64,000 nucleotides of DNA from Oleiagrimonas sp963821885 (GTDB taxonomy: Bacteria; Pseudomonadota; Gammaproteobacteria; Xanthomonadales; Rhodanobacteraceae), in the NCBI GenBank assembly GCA_963821885.1, contig CAWGFN010000001.1, forward strand, positions 558,001 to 622,000, written 5' to 3'. Positions 25,370-35,581 of this stretch are shown in pieces. The translations under genes were made by a program, and so were the position numbers. Under the pieces are notes generated by a model that was given only the letters and a program-made list of their open reading frames with translations, was not told the DNA's origin and did not search any database. The stretch's first letter is position 1. Every line of letters begins with the position of its first letter.

Positions 25370-26134
25370 ATGCACGCCCCCTTCGATTTTGCCGGCTACC
25401 GGGTCCTGGTCGCCGGTGGCAGCAAGGGCATCGGCCGCAGCATCGCGCTGGGCTTTGCCCGCGCCGGCGCCGCGGTATCGGTGTGCGCGCGTGGCGCGCA
25501 GGGCCTCGCGGCCATCGATGGTGAGCTGGAGGCCCTGGGCGGCACCTTCCACACGCACGCCTGCGACCTGGCCGACGCGCAACAGATCGGCGAGTGGGTG
25601 CGGGCCGCGGCGCAGGTGCTCGGCGGCATCGACGTGCTGGTCAACAACGCCTCCGGCTACGGCTTCGACGGCAGCGACGACGCCAGCTGGGAAGCCGATT
25701 TCAACGTGGACCTGATGGCCGCCGTGCGCGCCTCGCGCGAGGCGCAGCCGTACCTGGAGCAATCGCGCCACGCCAGCATCGTGCACACCAGCTCGATTGC
25801 CGCCCTGGGGCCGCGCGCCTCCGGCGCGCCCTACGCCGCCCTGAAGGCCGCGCTGAGCCACTACACCGGCTCCCAGGCCCTGCAGCTGGCCGCGCATGGC
25901 ATCCGCGTCAACGCCATCGCGCCCGGATCGATCGAGTTTCCCGACGGTCTCTGGGACCGCGTGCGCCGCGACGATCCGGCGGCCTACCAGCGCACCCTGG
26001 CGAAGATACCCTTCGGCCGCTACGGCGCGCCGGAGGACGTCGCCGACGTGGCGCTGTTCCTGGCCTCGCCACTGGCGCGCTGGATCACCGGCCAGACCGT
26101 GGCCGTCGATGGCGGCCAGGCGCTGAACGGATGA
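25370..26134 (+). CDS. short-chain dehydrogenase/reductase
   Basis: Protein of 254 aa starting MHAPFDFAGYRVLVAGGSKGIGR. ATG 25370 is preferred over ATG 25361 because GGAG at 25357-25360 is nine bases before it. Rossmann motif G-G-S-K-G-I-G-R near residue 17, N-N-A-S near 90, catalytic S-S near 140 and Y-A-A-L-K near 154 (the classic Y-x-x-x-K). C-terminal ITGQTVAVDGGQALNG is typical of FabG-like enzymes. The substrate cannot be told. It is followed by pyrD after 42 bases. Confidence 0.88.
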   Translation: MHAPFDFAGYRVLVAGGSKGIGRSIALGFARAGAAVSVCARGAQGLAAIDGELEALGGTFHTHACDLADAQQIGEWVRAAAQVLGGIDVLVNNASGYGFDGSDDASWEADFNVDLMAAVRASREAQPYLEQSRHASIVHTSSIAALGPRASGAPYAALKAALSHYTGSQALQLAAHGIRVNAIAPGSIEFPDGLWDRVRRDDPAAYQRTLAKIPFGRYGAPEDVADVALFLASPLARWITGQTVAVDGGQALNG

Positions 26135-26176
26135 ACGTGACGACGCACCGGCCCTGCTCCTACCAGGAACACGATC

Positions 26177-27211
26177 ATGTATGACCTGCTGCGCCCCCTG
26201 CTGTTCGCACTGAACCCGGAAACCGCCCACGACCTGACCCTGTACGGCCTGGGCGTGGCCCAGCGCAGCGGCTTCGCGCACTGGATCGCCCGGCCGCCCG
26301 CGGCCCTGCCGGTGCGCGTGCTCGGCATCGACTTTCCCAACCCGGTCGGCCTCGCCGCCGGCCTGGACAAGAACGCCGATTACCTGGACGCGCTGGCCGC
26401 GCTGGGCTTCGGATTCATCGAGGTCGGCACGGTCACGCCGCGTCCGCAGGCCGGCAATCCGAAACCGCGGCTGTTCCGCCTGCCCGCCCACGAGGCGCTG
26501 ATCAACCGCCTGGGCTTCAACAACGCCGGCATCGACGCGCTGGTGCGCAACGTCGAGCGTTCGTCCTACGGCGGCGTGCTGGGCATCAATCTGGGCAAGA
26601 ACCGCGACACCCCCAACGACAAGGCCGCCGACGACTACCGGCTGTGCATGCGCCGCGCCTACCCGCTGGCCAGCTACCTGACCATCAACATCTCCTCGCC
26701 CAACACGCAGGGCCTGCGCGACCTGCAGGAGGAAGAGGCCCTGCGCCGCTTCATCGGCGTCCTGCGCGAGGACCAGGAAGCACTGGCCGCCCAGCACGGC
26801 ACGCGCAAGCCGATGTTGCTGAAGATCGCGCCGGACCTCGACGCGGCGCAGATGGACGCCATCGCCGAGGTGGTCACGCAGGCCGGTGTCGACGGCCTGA
26901 TCTGCACCAACACCACGCTCGACCGCCAGGCCGTCGAGGGCGCCGTGCACGCCGCGGAGACCGGCGGACTGTCCGGACGCCCGCTGCGCGAACGCGCCGG
27001 CGAGGTCCTGGCCGGCATGCGCGAGCGCGTGGGCAGCGCGATGCCGATCATCGGCGTCGGCGGCATCGTCGAGGGCGCCGATGCCGCCGATCGCATGCGC
27101 ATGGGCGCCGACCTGGTGCAGATCTATTCCGGCATGATCTACCGCGGCCCGCGGCTGCTCGGCGAATGCGTCGAGGAAATCCGCCGCCAGGACCCGGCTC
27201 GAGCCGCCTGA
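26177..27211 (+). CDS. pyrD: dihydroorotate dehydrogenase (quinone)
   Basis: Protein of 344 aa, class 2 length, with N-terminal membrane-associating helix (MYDLLRPLLFALNPETAHDLTLYGL). FMN-site motifs: N-P-V-G-L-A-A-G-L-D-K-N near residue 55, F-I-E-V-G-T-V-T-P-R-P-Q near 78, N-I-S-S-P-N-T near 173 with the catalytic Ser, and G-V-G-G-I near 293. It oxidises dihydroorotate to orotate in pyrimidine synthesis and passes electrons to quinone. AGGAA lies upstream of the ATG. murB begins 11 bases after its stop. Confidence 0.96.
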   Translation: MYDLLRPLLFALNPETAHDLTLYGLGVAQRSGFAHWIARPPAALPVRVLGIDFPNPVGLAAGLDKNADYLDALAALGFGFIEVGTVTPRPQAGNPKPRLFRLPAHEALINRLGFNNAGIDALVRNVERSSYGGVLGINLGKNRDTPNDKAADDYRLCMRRAYPLASYLTINISSPNTQGLRDLQEEEALRRFIGVLREDQEALAAQHGTRKPMLLKIAPDLDAAQMDAIAEVVTQAGVDGLICTNTTLDRQAVEGAVHAAETGGLSGRPLRERAGEVLAGMRERVGSAMPIIGVGGIVEGADAADRMRMGADLVQIYSGMIYRGPRLLGECVEEIRRQDPARAA

Positions 27212-27222
27212 AAGGACATCGC

Positions 27223-28281
27223 ATGCAAGGCATCCATTCCACCGTCGACATGGGCGGCTACCGCATCACCGAGAACGCCTCGCTGCGCCACCGCAACACC
27301 CTTCGGGTGGAGGCCCGGGCGCGCTGGATGGTGGAATTGCGCGATGCCGCCCGCCTGCCCGAGGCGCTCGGCCACCCCGCCTTCCGCGACCTGCCGCTGC
27401 TGGTGCTCGGCGAGGGCAGCAACGTGCTGCTGGCCGACGACTTCGACGGGCTGGTGCTGGTCATGGCGACCCAGGGCGTGCTCGTCGAGGCCGAGGGCGC
27501 GACCACGCGCATCGCGGTCGCCGCCGGCGAGCACTGGGACGACTTCGTGCGCTGGTCGCTGGCGCAGGGCTATGCCGGCCTGGAAAACCTGATCCTGATC
27601 CCCGGCACCGTCGGCGCCGCGCCGATCCAGAACATCGGCGCCTACGGCACCGAGGTCGCCGAATTCGTCGAATCGGTGGAAGCCTGGGACCGCCAGCGCG
27701 CCGAGGTGGTCTCGCTGGATCGCGAGGCGTGCGCCTTCGCCTACCGCGATTCGGTGTTCAAGCGCGACATCGATCGCTACATCGTCACTGCCGTGCGCTT
27801 CGCGTTGCCGCGCGAACGCCCGCTGCAGCTCAAGTACGCGGGTATCGAGGAACAGCTCCAGCGGATGGGCATCACCACCCCCACGCCGTTCCACGTCGCC
27901 GAGGCGGTGGTTCACCTGCGCACCCGCAAGCTGCCCGACCCGGCGGTCATCGGCAATGCGGGCAGCTTCTTCAAGAACCCCCTGGTCGACGCCGCGCAGG
28001 CCGCGGCGCTGCACGCCGAACACCCGGACTTGCCGCAGTGGCCGCTTGCGGACGGTACCACCAAGCTTTCTGCGGCCTGGCTTATCGAAGCCTGTGGATT
28101 CAAGGGCTTGCGGGAAGGTGATGCAGGCATTTCGAACCGCCACGCGCTGGTCCTGGTCAATCACGGCCAGGCCGGAGGCGACGCCCTGTGGACCCTGGCG
28201 CGGCGCGTGCGCGAAGGTGTGCAGGCGCGCTTCGGCGTCCGACTCGAGCCCGAACCGCGGATCATCGGCGGCGCGGATTGA
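27223..28281 (+). CDS. murB: UDP-N-acetylmuramate dehydrogenase
   Basis: Protein of 352 aa. FAD-binding motifs: L-G-E-G-S-N-V-L-L near residue 62, L-I-P-G-T-V-G-A-A-P-I-Q-N-I-G-A-Y-G near 125, S-V-F-K near 177 and G-N-A-G-S-F-F-K-N-P near 245 (the serine proton donor of type I MurB). It reduces UDP-GlcNAc-enolpyruvate to UDP-MurNAc for peptidoglycan synthesis. The length and the inserted region match the E. coli-like type I enzyme. AAAGGA lies ahead of ATG 27223; pairing with pyrD suggests an operon. Confidence 0.95.
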   Translation: MQGIHSTVDMGGYRITENASLRHRNTLRVEARARWMVELRDAARLPEALGHPAFRDLPLLVLGEGSNVLLADDFDGLVLVMATQGVLVEAEGATTRIAVAAGEHWDDFVRWSLAQGYAGLENLILIPGTVGAAPIQNIGAYGTEVAEFVESVEAWDRQRAEVVSLDREACAFAYRDSVFKRDIDRYIVTAVRFALPRERPLQLKYAGIEEQLQRMGITTPTPFHVAEAVVHLRTRKLPDPAVIGNAGSFFKNPLVDAAQAAALHAEHPDLPQWPLADGTTKLSAAWLIEACGFKGLREGDAGISNRHALVLVNHGQAGGDALWTLARRVREGVQARFGVRLEPEPRIIGGAD

Positions 28282-28434
28282 CTCCCGCGGCACCGCACGC
28301 AGCGCATGCCGGCATGCGACTTCAAACCGGAAACGCGGCACAATCGATATCGCAGACTGGTCAACACAGGGGCCGAACATGACCGTCACCGGCAATCCGC
28401 TGGCTCCCGCGCGCGGGCATGTCGCGAGCGTGTG

Positions 28435-30192
28435 ATGAGCCGTCGCGACCACACACGTTTCCGGCTTGCGCGCGCGTTGCTGCTCGTGGCGGCCGGCCTG
28501 TGCCTGCTGTCGTCGCCATCCGGCGCCAGCCCGCCCACGGACACCATCGCGCATGGCTTCTGGCGGCCCGTGCAGCCGGGCGATACGGCGGCGCGGGTGC
28601 TGCGGGATATCCCGCGCGATGGATGGCGGCCGTTCGACCCCGCGCAGCTCAATACCTTTTCCAGTCGGGGCCTGGGTTCATGGGTCGTGCTGGAACCGGC
28701 CGCGCCCGGCCTGGCGGGACAACGGGTCCTGAGCATTCCGACGCCGCCGTTCGGGCGAATCACCTTGTTCGGCAACGATGGCCAGCCGCTGACCACCGAC
28801 TCGCTGACCAATCCCGAACCCGCCCTGGCGGGCAACGGGCGCATCGCATTCGCGCTGCCCGCGGATATGCCGGCCACGGCGCCGATCCTGTTGAAATTCG
28901 AGCCCGGCACGACCCTGGATGCCCCGGTCGTGTTCCGCCTGCAGACCCGGACCGCCTTCCGGCATACCGACACCACGTGGCTGGTCATGGCCAGCGGCAG
29001 CTTCGCGGTGATGCTGGCCATGGGCCTGATGGCGCTGGTCTTCGCGCTGATGCTGCGCAATGCCACCTTCGCCTGGTATGCCTGCTACGTGGCCGCCTAC
29101 GCGGCCCTGCAGGCCATCCAGACCGGCTACGTGCTGCATCCGCTGGGGCTGGACGTCCTGGCGCCCGTGGCGCTCAAGATCGGCACCGCGCTGGTCGGGC
29201 TCTCGGTGGTCAGCGCGGTACTGTTCATGACCCGGTTCTGCGACCTGCGCCGGCTCGCCCCCTGGCTGCGCCTCCTGCTGCTGGCCCTGGCCTGCATGGT
29301 GGCGACGCTGTCGGTCCTGTACCTGCTGCCTTTCAGCGCCCTGAAGGGCCTGGTGCAGGGCCTGCTCAATCCGCTGCTCGCGTTGTGCTCCGGACTGATG
29401 CTGCTGGCGGGTTCGGTGGCCCTTTTCCGGGGTTCGCGTTCGGCCCTGTTCTTCCTGTTCGGCTGGGTGCCGCTGCTGGTCCTGACGGCGCTGACCAGCG
29501 CCCAGGTCGGCGGCGCCCTGCCCGGCGTGGACTGGCTCAACGAGGCCAGCCTGGCCGCCGGCGCCATCGAATCGCTGGTGCTGGCCGTGGGCCTGGCGGA
29601 CCGCACGCTCAACCTGCGGCAGGAGCACCGCAGGGCGCGCGAACTCGCCGACCGCGATCCGCTCACCGGCATCTTCAATCGCCGGGGCTGGATCGATGCG
29701 GCGCAAAAATGCATGGAAGACGGCCAGACCCACGCGCTGCTGTTCATGGACCTGGACCATTTCAAGACCCTCAACGACGAACTCGGCCACACCGCCGGCG
29801 ACCGTGCGTTGGTGGCCGTGGCCGACACCCTGGCCGCCGAGCTGCGCCCCCAGGACCTGCTCGGCCGATTCGGTGGCGAGGAATTCGTCGCCCTGATCCG
29901 GGACACCGGGCGCGAATACGCCCTGCTGGTCGCCGAGCGCCTGTGCCGTCGCCTGCATCGCCTGCATGTCCCGCGCGACCATGCCGGCCACGACCTCACC
30001 CTCAGCATCGGCGTCGCCATACGGCGCCCCGGGGACAGCCTGGCCAGCCTGCTCGAGCGCTCCGACATGGCGATGTACGAGGCCAAGTCACGCGGCCGCA
30101 ACCGCGTGGTCGAGGAAAGCGAAGTGCATCCCCGGACGCCGACGCCGATGCGCCGGACCGATGCGCAGCCGCCACAGGAACCGGCACCATGA
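28435..30192 (+). CDS. membrane diguanylate cyclase (7TM-DISM + GGDEF)
   Basis: Protein of 585 aa from ATG 28435. Signal-like N-terminus (1-32), periplasmic DISM-type sensor region about 35-180, seven membrane segments about 182-395, then a GGDEF domain 415-570. The active site is R-F-G-G-E-E-F, with the inhibitory I-site R-P-Q-D five residues before it; DPLTGIFNRRG opens the domain. It makes cyclic di-GMP, with product feedback likely. The C-terminal tail is short and Pro-rich. A weak ribosome site only; an 18-codon open frame (28380-28435) ends on its start codon. Confidence 0.9.
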   Translation: MSRRDHTRFRLARALLLVAAGLCLLSSPSGASPPTDTIAHGFWRPVQPGDTAARVLRDIPRDGWRPFDPAQLNTFSSRGLGSWVVLEPAAPGLAGQRVLSIPTPPFGRITLFGNDGQPLTTDSLTNPEPALAGNGRIAFALPADMPATAPILLKFEPGTTLDAPVVFRLQTRTAFRHTDTTWLVMASGSFAVMLAMGLMALVFALMLRNATFAWYACYVAAYAALQAIQTGYVLHPLGLDVLAPVALKIGTALVGLSVVSAVLFMTRFCDLRRLAPWLRLLLLALACMVATLSVLYLLPFSALKGLVQGLLNPLLALCSGLMLLAGSVALFRGSRSALFFLFGWVPLLVLTALTSAQVGGALPGVDWLNEASLAAGAIESLVLAVGLADRTLNLRQEHRRARELADRDPLTGIFNRRGWIDAAQKCMEDGQTHALLFMDLDHFKTLNDELGHTAGDRALVAVADTLAAELRPQDLLGRFGGEEFVALIRDTGREYALLVAERLCRRLHRLHVPRDHAGHDLTLSIGVAIRRPGDSLASLLERSDMAMYEAKSRGRNRVVEESEVHPRTPTPMRRTDAQPPQEPAP

Positions 30193-30276
30193 AGCAGCGC
30201 CCGGACGCGGCCGCCCACCCCAGGTGAATGGCAAGCCTGCCGGGTGTAGTCTGACGCCCATCGAACGCTGGAATTC

Positions 30277-31365
30277 ATGACCATGCGTATGCGCGATCTG
30301 GGTTATCTCCTGGTCTTCGTCACGGCCACCCTGCCCTGGCAGGCCGAGGGACTGATGCGCCTTGGGATGGCGCCGGACCTGGCCGCCTGGTTTCCGCTCG
30401 TGGTGATTTTCGGACTGGTTCCCCTGCTGGACCTCGTGATCGGTCGCGACCGGGACAACCCCGACGACGCGGCGCAGGCGCGCGAGCTCGACGCCCGTTT
30501 CGGCTTCCGTCTGCTGACCTGGCTGTGCGTCCCGGCCTGGCTGGCGCTGCTGGCGTATTGCCTGCTGCGTTTCCAGATCCTGCCTCTGGGCCCACTGGGT
30601 CGCGCCGGTTGGCTGCTGTCCACCGGCGTGCTGGGCGGCGTGCTGGCCATCAACGTGGCGCACGAGCTGATCCACAAGAGCGGCCGCCTGGAACCGCTGC
30701 TGGGCGGCATCGCGCTGACCAGCGTGGGCTACTTCGGTTTCAAGATCGAACACCTGCGCGGGCACCATGTGCACGTCTCCACGCCGGCCGACACCTCCAG
30801 CGCCGATCTCGGCGAATCGGTGTATCCGTTCGTTCTGCGCGCGCTCTGGCGCAATCCGCGCGAGGCGTGGCGGCTGGAGGCCGAGCGCCTGCGGCGACGC
30901 CGGCAGGGCGTGTTCACCTGGCACAACGAAATGCTGCGCTGGTCGCTGCTGTGGCTGTTGATGCTGGCCGGCGCCTACGCGCTGGCCGGAGCCGTCGGCG
31001 CCCTGTTCTTCGTCGGCCAGGGACTTGTCGCCGCCGCCACGCTGGAGGTGATCAACTATGTCGAGCACTACGGGTTGCGCCGTCGGCGCGAGGCCGGTGG
31101 CCAGTACGAACGCGTCACCCATCTGCACTCGTGGAATGCCAGCCAGCGCCTGACCAACTGGCTGCTGTTCCAGCTGCAGCGCCATTCGGACCATCACGCG
31201 CACGCCCGCCGGCGCTATCAGGTGCTGCTGCACCATGACGACAGCCCGCAGCTGCCGACCGGCTATGCCGGGATGTTCGTGCTGGCGCTGCTGCCACCGC
31301 TGTGGCACCGGATCATGGATCCGCGCGTGCACGCTTTCCGCGAAAAAAGCCCGGCGCGGACCTGA
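30277..31365 (+). CDS. alkB: AlkB-type membrane di-iron hydroxylase (alkane 1-monooxygenase)
   Basis: Protein of 362 aa with about six membrane segments. The histidine boxes of integral-membrane hydroxylases are complete: H-E-L-I-H near residue 130, E-H-L-R-G-H-H-V-H near 158, N-Y-V-E-H-Y-G-L near 263, and L-Q-R-H-S-D-H-H-A-H near 303. The fourth box, LQRHSDHHAHARRRYQ, marks the AlkB group. It probably oxidises alkanes or terminal methyl groups with a rubredoxin partner, which is not in view. It stands alone between the cyclase gene and a convergent HIT gene. Confidence 0.9.
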   Translation: MTMRMRDLGYLLVFVTATLPWQAEGLMRLGMAPDLAAWFPLVVIFGLVPLLDLVIGRDRDNPDDAAQARELDARFGFRLLTWLCVPAWLALLAYCLLRFQILPLGPLGRAGWLLSTGVLGGVLAINVAHELIHKSGRLEPLLGGIALTSVGYFGFKIEHLRGHHVHVSTPADTSSADLGESVYPFVLRALWRNPREAWRLEAERLRRRRQGVFTWHNEMLRWSLLWLLMLAGAYALAGAVGALFFVGQGLVAAATLEVINYVEHYGLRRRREAGGQYERVTHLHSWNASQRLTNWLLFQLQRHSDHHAHARRRYQVLLHHDDSPQLPTGYAGMFVLALLPPLWHRIMDPRVHAFREKSPART

Positions 31366-31378
31366 GGACGCCGGCCGT

Positions 31379-31723
31379 TCAGCCCGGAGGCCAGTTCATG
31401 CGGCGGCCGGCCAGCAGGTGCACGTGCAGATGGAAAACCGTCTGCCCACCGTCCTCGTTGCAGTTGATCACCGTGCGATAGCCGCGTTCGGCAAGCCCCT
31501 CATCGCGCGCATGCGAGGCGGCAGCCAGCAGCACCTTGCCCAGCAGCTCGGCCTGTCCCGGCCCGGCCGCGTCGAGCGTGGCGATCGGCTGCTTGGGCAC
31601 GAACAGCACGTGCACCGGCGCCTGCGGGTTGAGGTCGCGGAAACCCAGCACGTCATCGTCCTCGTAGACGATGTCAGCGGGAATCTCGCGACGAATGATC
31701 CTGGCGAAGAGGGTGTCGCTCAT
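31379..31723 (-). CDS. HIT-family hydrolase (HinT-like)
   Basis: Protein of 114 aa from ATG 31723 with GGAG upstream. It begins MSDTLFARIIRREIPADIVYED and ends with the histidine triad H-L-H-V-H-L-L near residue 100; RDLNPQAPVHVLFVPK is typical of HinT. These enzymes hydrolyse adenosine phosphoramidates and lysyl- or aminoacyl-adenylates. Convergent with alkB with a 13-base gap; 163 bases separate it from recR upstream. Confidence 0.93.
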   Translation of the reverse strand: MSDTLFARIIRREIPADIVYEDDDVLGFRDLNPQAPVHVLFVPKQPIATLDAAGPGQAELLGKVLLAAASHARDEGLAERGYRTVINCNEDGGQTVFHLHVHLLAGRRMNWPPG

Positions 31724-31886
31724 GAGGGTTCTCCGAAAGCGATGACGAAGCGACGGGTCATGTCTGTCATGACCAGCGCACCGGAGCGCATGCCACTGGC
31801 AGGCCGTGACGAGGGCGATGTCGACGACCCGAGGACAGCCGCCACCGGCAACGACGGCGCGCACGGGCAGCGGATCTCGCCGCCGG

Positions 31887-32498
31887 TCACGATTCCTGCT
31901 CCACCGACTGGCGGCCGCCGAAGGCATGCGCCAGGGTGCTGCGATCGACGTATTCGAGCTCGCCACCCAGCGGCACGCCATGCGCGAGCCGGGTGGCGCG
32001 AATACCCGCCGCCGCGGCCAGACGCCCCAGGTAGTGCGCGGTCGCCTCGCCCTCGACAGTGGGATTGGTGGCGATGATCATCTCGCTGACCTCGCCCTCG
32101 CCCAGGCGCGCGGCCAGTCGCGGCAGGCCCAGTTCCTCGGGTCCGGTGCCGTCCAGCGGCGACAACCGGCCCAGCAGCACGTAGTACTGGCCGCGGTAGC
32201 CGGTGGCCTGCTCGATGGCAGCCAGGTCGCTGGGGGATTCGACCACGCACAGGATATGCGGATCGCGATGCGGGCTGGCGCAAAGGGCGCAGACCTCATC
32301 CTCGCTGAAATTGCGGCAACGCAGGCAGTTGCCGATGCGCTGCATCGCCTCATCCAGCGCGGCGGCCAGGCGCCGCCCGCCCGGACGGTCACGTTCGAGC
32401 AGTTGCAGGGCCATGCGCTGCGCGCTCTTGCCACCCACGCCGGGCAGGCAACGCAGCGCCTCGATCAACTCCTTGAGCAGCGGTGAACTGGAACTCAT
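31887..32498 (-). CDS. recR: recombination mediator RecR
   Basis: Protein of 203 aa, typical length. Helix-hairpin-helix L-P-G-V-G-G-K-S-A-Q-R near residue 20, four-cysteine zinc finger C-L-R-C ... C-A-L-C near 58-73, and a Toprim domain from about 80 (CVVESPSDLAAIE). It works with RecF/RecO to load RecA on gapped DNA. Third gene of the conserved dnaX-ebfC-recR block on this strand. Confidence 0.97.
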   Translation of the reverse strand: MSSSSPLLKELIEALRCLPGVGGKSAQRMALQLLERDRPGGRRLAAALDEAMQRIGNCLRCRNFSEDEVCALCASPHRDPHILCVVESPSDLAAIEQATGYRGQYYVLLGRLSPLDGTGPEELGLPRLAARLGEGEVSEMIIATNPTVEGEATAHYLGRLAAAAGIRATRLAHGVPLGGELEYVDRSTLAHAFGGRQSVEQES

Positions 32499-32594
32499 GC
32501 CATACCTACCTGGGCGCGGACCTGATCCGGTCCGGAGACGGCAACAACACGGCGTCCGATTCCCGTTTCCCCATTCCCCATGCCCGACTCTTCA

Positions 32595-32918
32595 TCAAAA
32601 CGGCAGCTTCATGCCCGGCGGCAGGTTCATGCCGGCGGTCATGCCGCTCATCCTTTCCTTGCTGACTTCGGCGACCTTGTTCACCGCGTCGTTGACGGCG
32701 GCGGCGACCAGGTCCTCGGCCATTTCCGGATCGTCGGCGAACAGCGAGCGATCGATACTCACGCGGCGCACCTCGTGCGCTCCGCTCATGACCACGCTGA
32801 CCATGCCGCCGCCGGCGCTTCCGGTCACCTCCAGCTGCGCGATCTCTTCCTGCGCACGCTTCATCTTTTCCTGCATCTGCTGGGCCTGCTGCATCAGCTG
32901 GCCGATCTGTCCACGCAT
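32595..32918 (-). CDS. YbaB/EbfC nucleoid-associated protein
   Basis: Protein of 107 aa starting MRGQIGQLMQQAQQMQEKMKRAQEE, the coiled-coil opening of YbaB/EbfC, then MVSVVMSGAHEVRRVSIDRSL and a C-terminal M-P-P-G-M-K-L-P-F. Dimers of this family bind DNA and are almost always encoded between dnaX and recR, as here. Confidence 0.96.
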   Translation of the reverse strand: MRGQIGQLMQQAQQMQEKMKRAQEEIAQLEVTGSAGGGMVSVVMSGAHEVRRVSIDRSLFADDPEMAEDLVAAAVNDAVNKVAEVSKERMSGMTAGMNLPPGMKLPF

Positions 32919-32968
32919 GTCGTCAACCTCGTTCGGTAGGGGGATGGTGCCGGCCGTCCGCGAGCGCC

Positions 32969-34618
32969 TCAGGAATCGAGCGGGCGCACCGACTGCGGCA
33001 CCACGCGAGCGCCGAATTCACGCTTGAGCGTCTGCACCAGGGGATCGTCCTGCATCGACTTCTCGGCGCTGTCCTGGCGATGGCGGCGCTGCTGCTCGGC
33101 ACGCGCCGCGGGAGTCTCTCCGACCCCGTCGTCGCTGCCGATGAAGCGCAGACGCACCCGACGCCCAAGCACATCGCCGATGCGCTCGGCCATCTGCCCG
33201 GTCATCGGTTCCACGGCCAGTTCGGCATGGCTGCTGTCGAGCAGCAATTCCAGGATGTCGTTCTCGAAGGAGCGGATGCGGGCGTTGATGGCCAGCGCGC
33301 GCATGGGACCGCGCAGCTCGGCACGCTCGATCAACTGCTCCCAGTCCGGCAGGCCGTCCTCGCGCAGGGCCGGCGCCGGGCGTTGCTCGCGCTGCGGCGG
33401 TGCCGGCGGCGCGGCCTCGGCGGCCGACGGCGCGTCGGACCGGGCATCGGCGCGGGACGGCGGCTTGCCGCCGGACGGGCGCGCGGGCGCGGCCGATACC
33501 GGCGCCGTGTCCGTACCGTCGCCGCCCTCGCCCGTCGCGGGCGCGAACGCCAGCATGCGCAGCAACACCATCTCGAAGCCGCTGCGCGCGTCGGGGGCCA
33601 GGTTCAGCTCGTCGCGGCCGCGGGTGGCGAACTGGTAGTACAGCTGCACGTCCTGCGGATCCATGCGCCGGGCCAGGTCGTCCAGGACCGGTTCGTCGTC
33701 GCCGTCCTCGCCGCGCAACTGCGGCACCAGCTGGCGCAGCTGGATGCGGTGCAGCACGCTGGCGACCTCGTTCAGCACGCCGGCGAAATCCGGCGCGAAA
33801 GAGGCAATGCTCGCGCTCTGCGCCAGCAGGGCCTCGCCGTCGCCGGCGGCCAGCGCCTTGAGCAGCCCCAGAACCTGGCTGCGCTCGACGCTGCCGAGCA
33901 TGGAGCGAACCTCCTCGCCCTTGAGTGCGCCGCCGCCATAGGCTAGCGCCTGGTCCAGCAGGGACAGCCCGTCGCGCATGGAGCCGTCGGCGGCACGTGC
34001 CAGCTCGCCGATCGCACCGGCCTCGTGCTCGACGCCCTCGGCCTCGAGGATATGCTTCATCTGCGCGCTGATCTGGTCCGGCAGCAGGCGCTTGAGATTG
34101 AACTTGAGGCAACGCGAGAGCACGGTCACCGGAAGCTTCTGCGGATCGGTGGTGGCCAGCAGGAACTTCACGTGCGGTGGCGGCTCCTCCAGCGTCTTCA
34201 ACAGGGCGTTGAAAGCGCTCTTGGACAGCATGTGAACCTCGTCGACCAGGTAGACCTTGTAGCGGCCCTGGGTCGGCGCGTACTGCGCGTTCTCGATCAC
34301 TTCACGCACGTCGTCCACGCCGGTGTTGGAGGCGGCGTCGATTTCCAGCAGGTCGACGAAACGGCCCTCGTCGACCGCGGTGCAGATGGCGCACTCGCCG
34401 CACGGGCTGGCCGACGGCCCGTGTTCGCAGTTGAGCGACTTGGCGAAGATGCGCGCGATCGTCGTCTTGCCCACGCCACGCGTGCCGGTAAACAGGTAGG
34501 CGTGGTGGGTCCGCCCGCTGTCGAGGGCGTTGGACAAGGCGCGAACCACGTGTTCCTGGCCGACCAGTTCGGTGAACCGCCGGGGACGCCACTTGCGCGC
34601 CAGTACCTGATACGTCAT
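32969..34618 (-). CDS. dnaX: DNA polymerase III subunits gamma/tau
   Basis: Protein of 549 aa from ATG 34618 (MTYQVLARKWRPRRFTELVGQEHVV). Walker A G-T-R-G-V-G-K-T near residue 45, zinc module C-x8-C-x2-C-x2-C near 64-79, DEVHMLS near 126 and the SRC motif near 169. The acidic/Ala-Pro-rich linker about 360-430 leads to the tau C-terminal domain. No A-rich slippery heptamer was seen, so a short gamma form made by frameshifting as in E. coli is not evident. Clamp-loader ATPase. The ffs gene lies 103 bases upstream on the same strand. Confidence 0.95.
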   Translation of the reverse strand: MTYQVLARKWRPRRFTELVGQEHVVRALSNALDSGRTHHAYLFTGTRGVGKTTIARIFAKSLNCEHGPSASPCGECAICTAVDEGRFVDLLEIDAASNTGVDDVREVIENAQYAPTQGRYKVYLVDEVHMLSKSAFNALLKTLEEPPPHVKFLLATTDPQKLPVTVLSRCLKFNLKRLLPDQISAQMKHILEAEGVEHEAGAIGELARAADGSMRDGLSLLDQALAYGGGALKGEEVRSMLGSVERSQVLGLLKALAAGDGEALLAQSASIASFAPDFAGVLNEVASVLHRIQLRQLVPQLRGEDGDDEPVLDDLARRMDPQDVQLYYQFATRGRDELNLAPDARSGFEMVLLRMLAFAPATGEGGDGTDTAPVSAAPARPSGGKPPSRADARSDAPSAAEAAPPAPPQREQRPAPALREDGLPDWEQLIERAELRGPMRALAINARIRSFENDILELLLDSSHAELAVEPMTGQMAERIGDVLGRRVRLRFIGSDDGVGETPAARAEQQRRHRQDSAEKSMQDDPLVQTLKREFGARVVPQSVRPLDS

Positions 34619-34721
34619 GCCCGCAACCATCTGGGATCAGGTTCCGATTGTGCCAAGTCGGCCGGCCCAAGTCAGCACCGGTGTCGTGCGGATGGCGTTC
34701 CGGGGACGGGAAATGAAGGGT

Positions 34722-34831
34722 GGCGACCCTGCCAGCCACACCCCGGCGCCCGAATCCTTCACTACCGTTGCTTCCTTCCGGACCTGGCGGGGTTTGCGAA
34801 GTATCGTCGCGGGGGGACCGACAGGGCCACC
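34722..34831 (-). ncRNA. ffs: signal recognition particle RNA (4.5S)
   Basis: On the minus strand the region holds the conserved SRP apical motif CAGGTCCGGAAGGAAGCA (complement of about 34768-34785), flanked by long complementary arms: GGCCCTGTCGGT at the 5' side pairs with the segment ending CTGGCAGGGTC at the 3' side. The estimated length of about 105-110 nt is that of bacterial 4.5S RNA; ends are approximate. It lies directly upstream of dnaX and downstream of the tRNA-Ser repeat array. Confidence 0.92.
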
Positions 34832-34894
34832 ATAGGTTTCGGCGACTTCGAAGTCCGAAGTGGCCTGCGACCGGGAAGCCATGTCCAAAGGACA

Positions 34895-35543
<649 letters not shown>

Positions 35544-35581
35544 AAGGTCGATCGCGGACCCGAGGGCCTCGCGAGCCGGCA

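Noticed and set aside
28380..28435. A small leader peptide gene of 18 codons before the diguanylate cyclase
   Set aside because: It ends on the start codon of the cyclase gene, but lacks a ribosome site or any sign of conservation that I can judge.
31724..31886. A small gene between the HIT and recR genes
   Set aside because: The open frames here are continuations of shadows of recR and have no ribosome site or recognisable product.
32969..34618. Programmed frameshift in dnaX giving the short gamma form
   Set aside because: No A-rich slippery heptamer with a following hairpin was seen in the GC-rich coding sequence.
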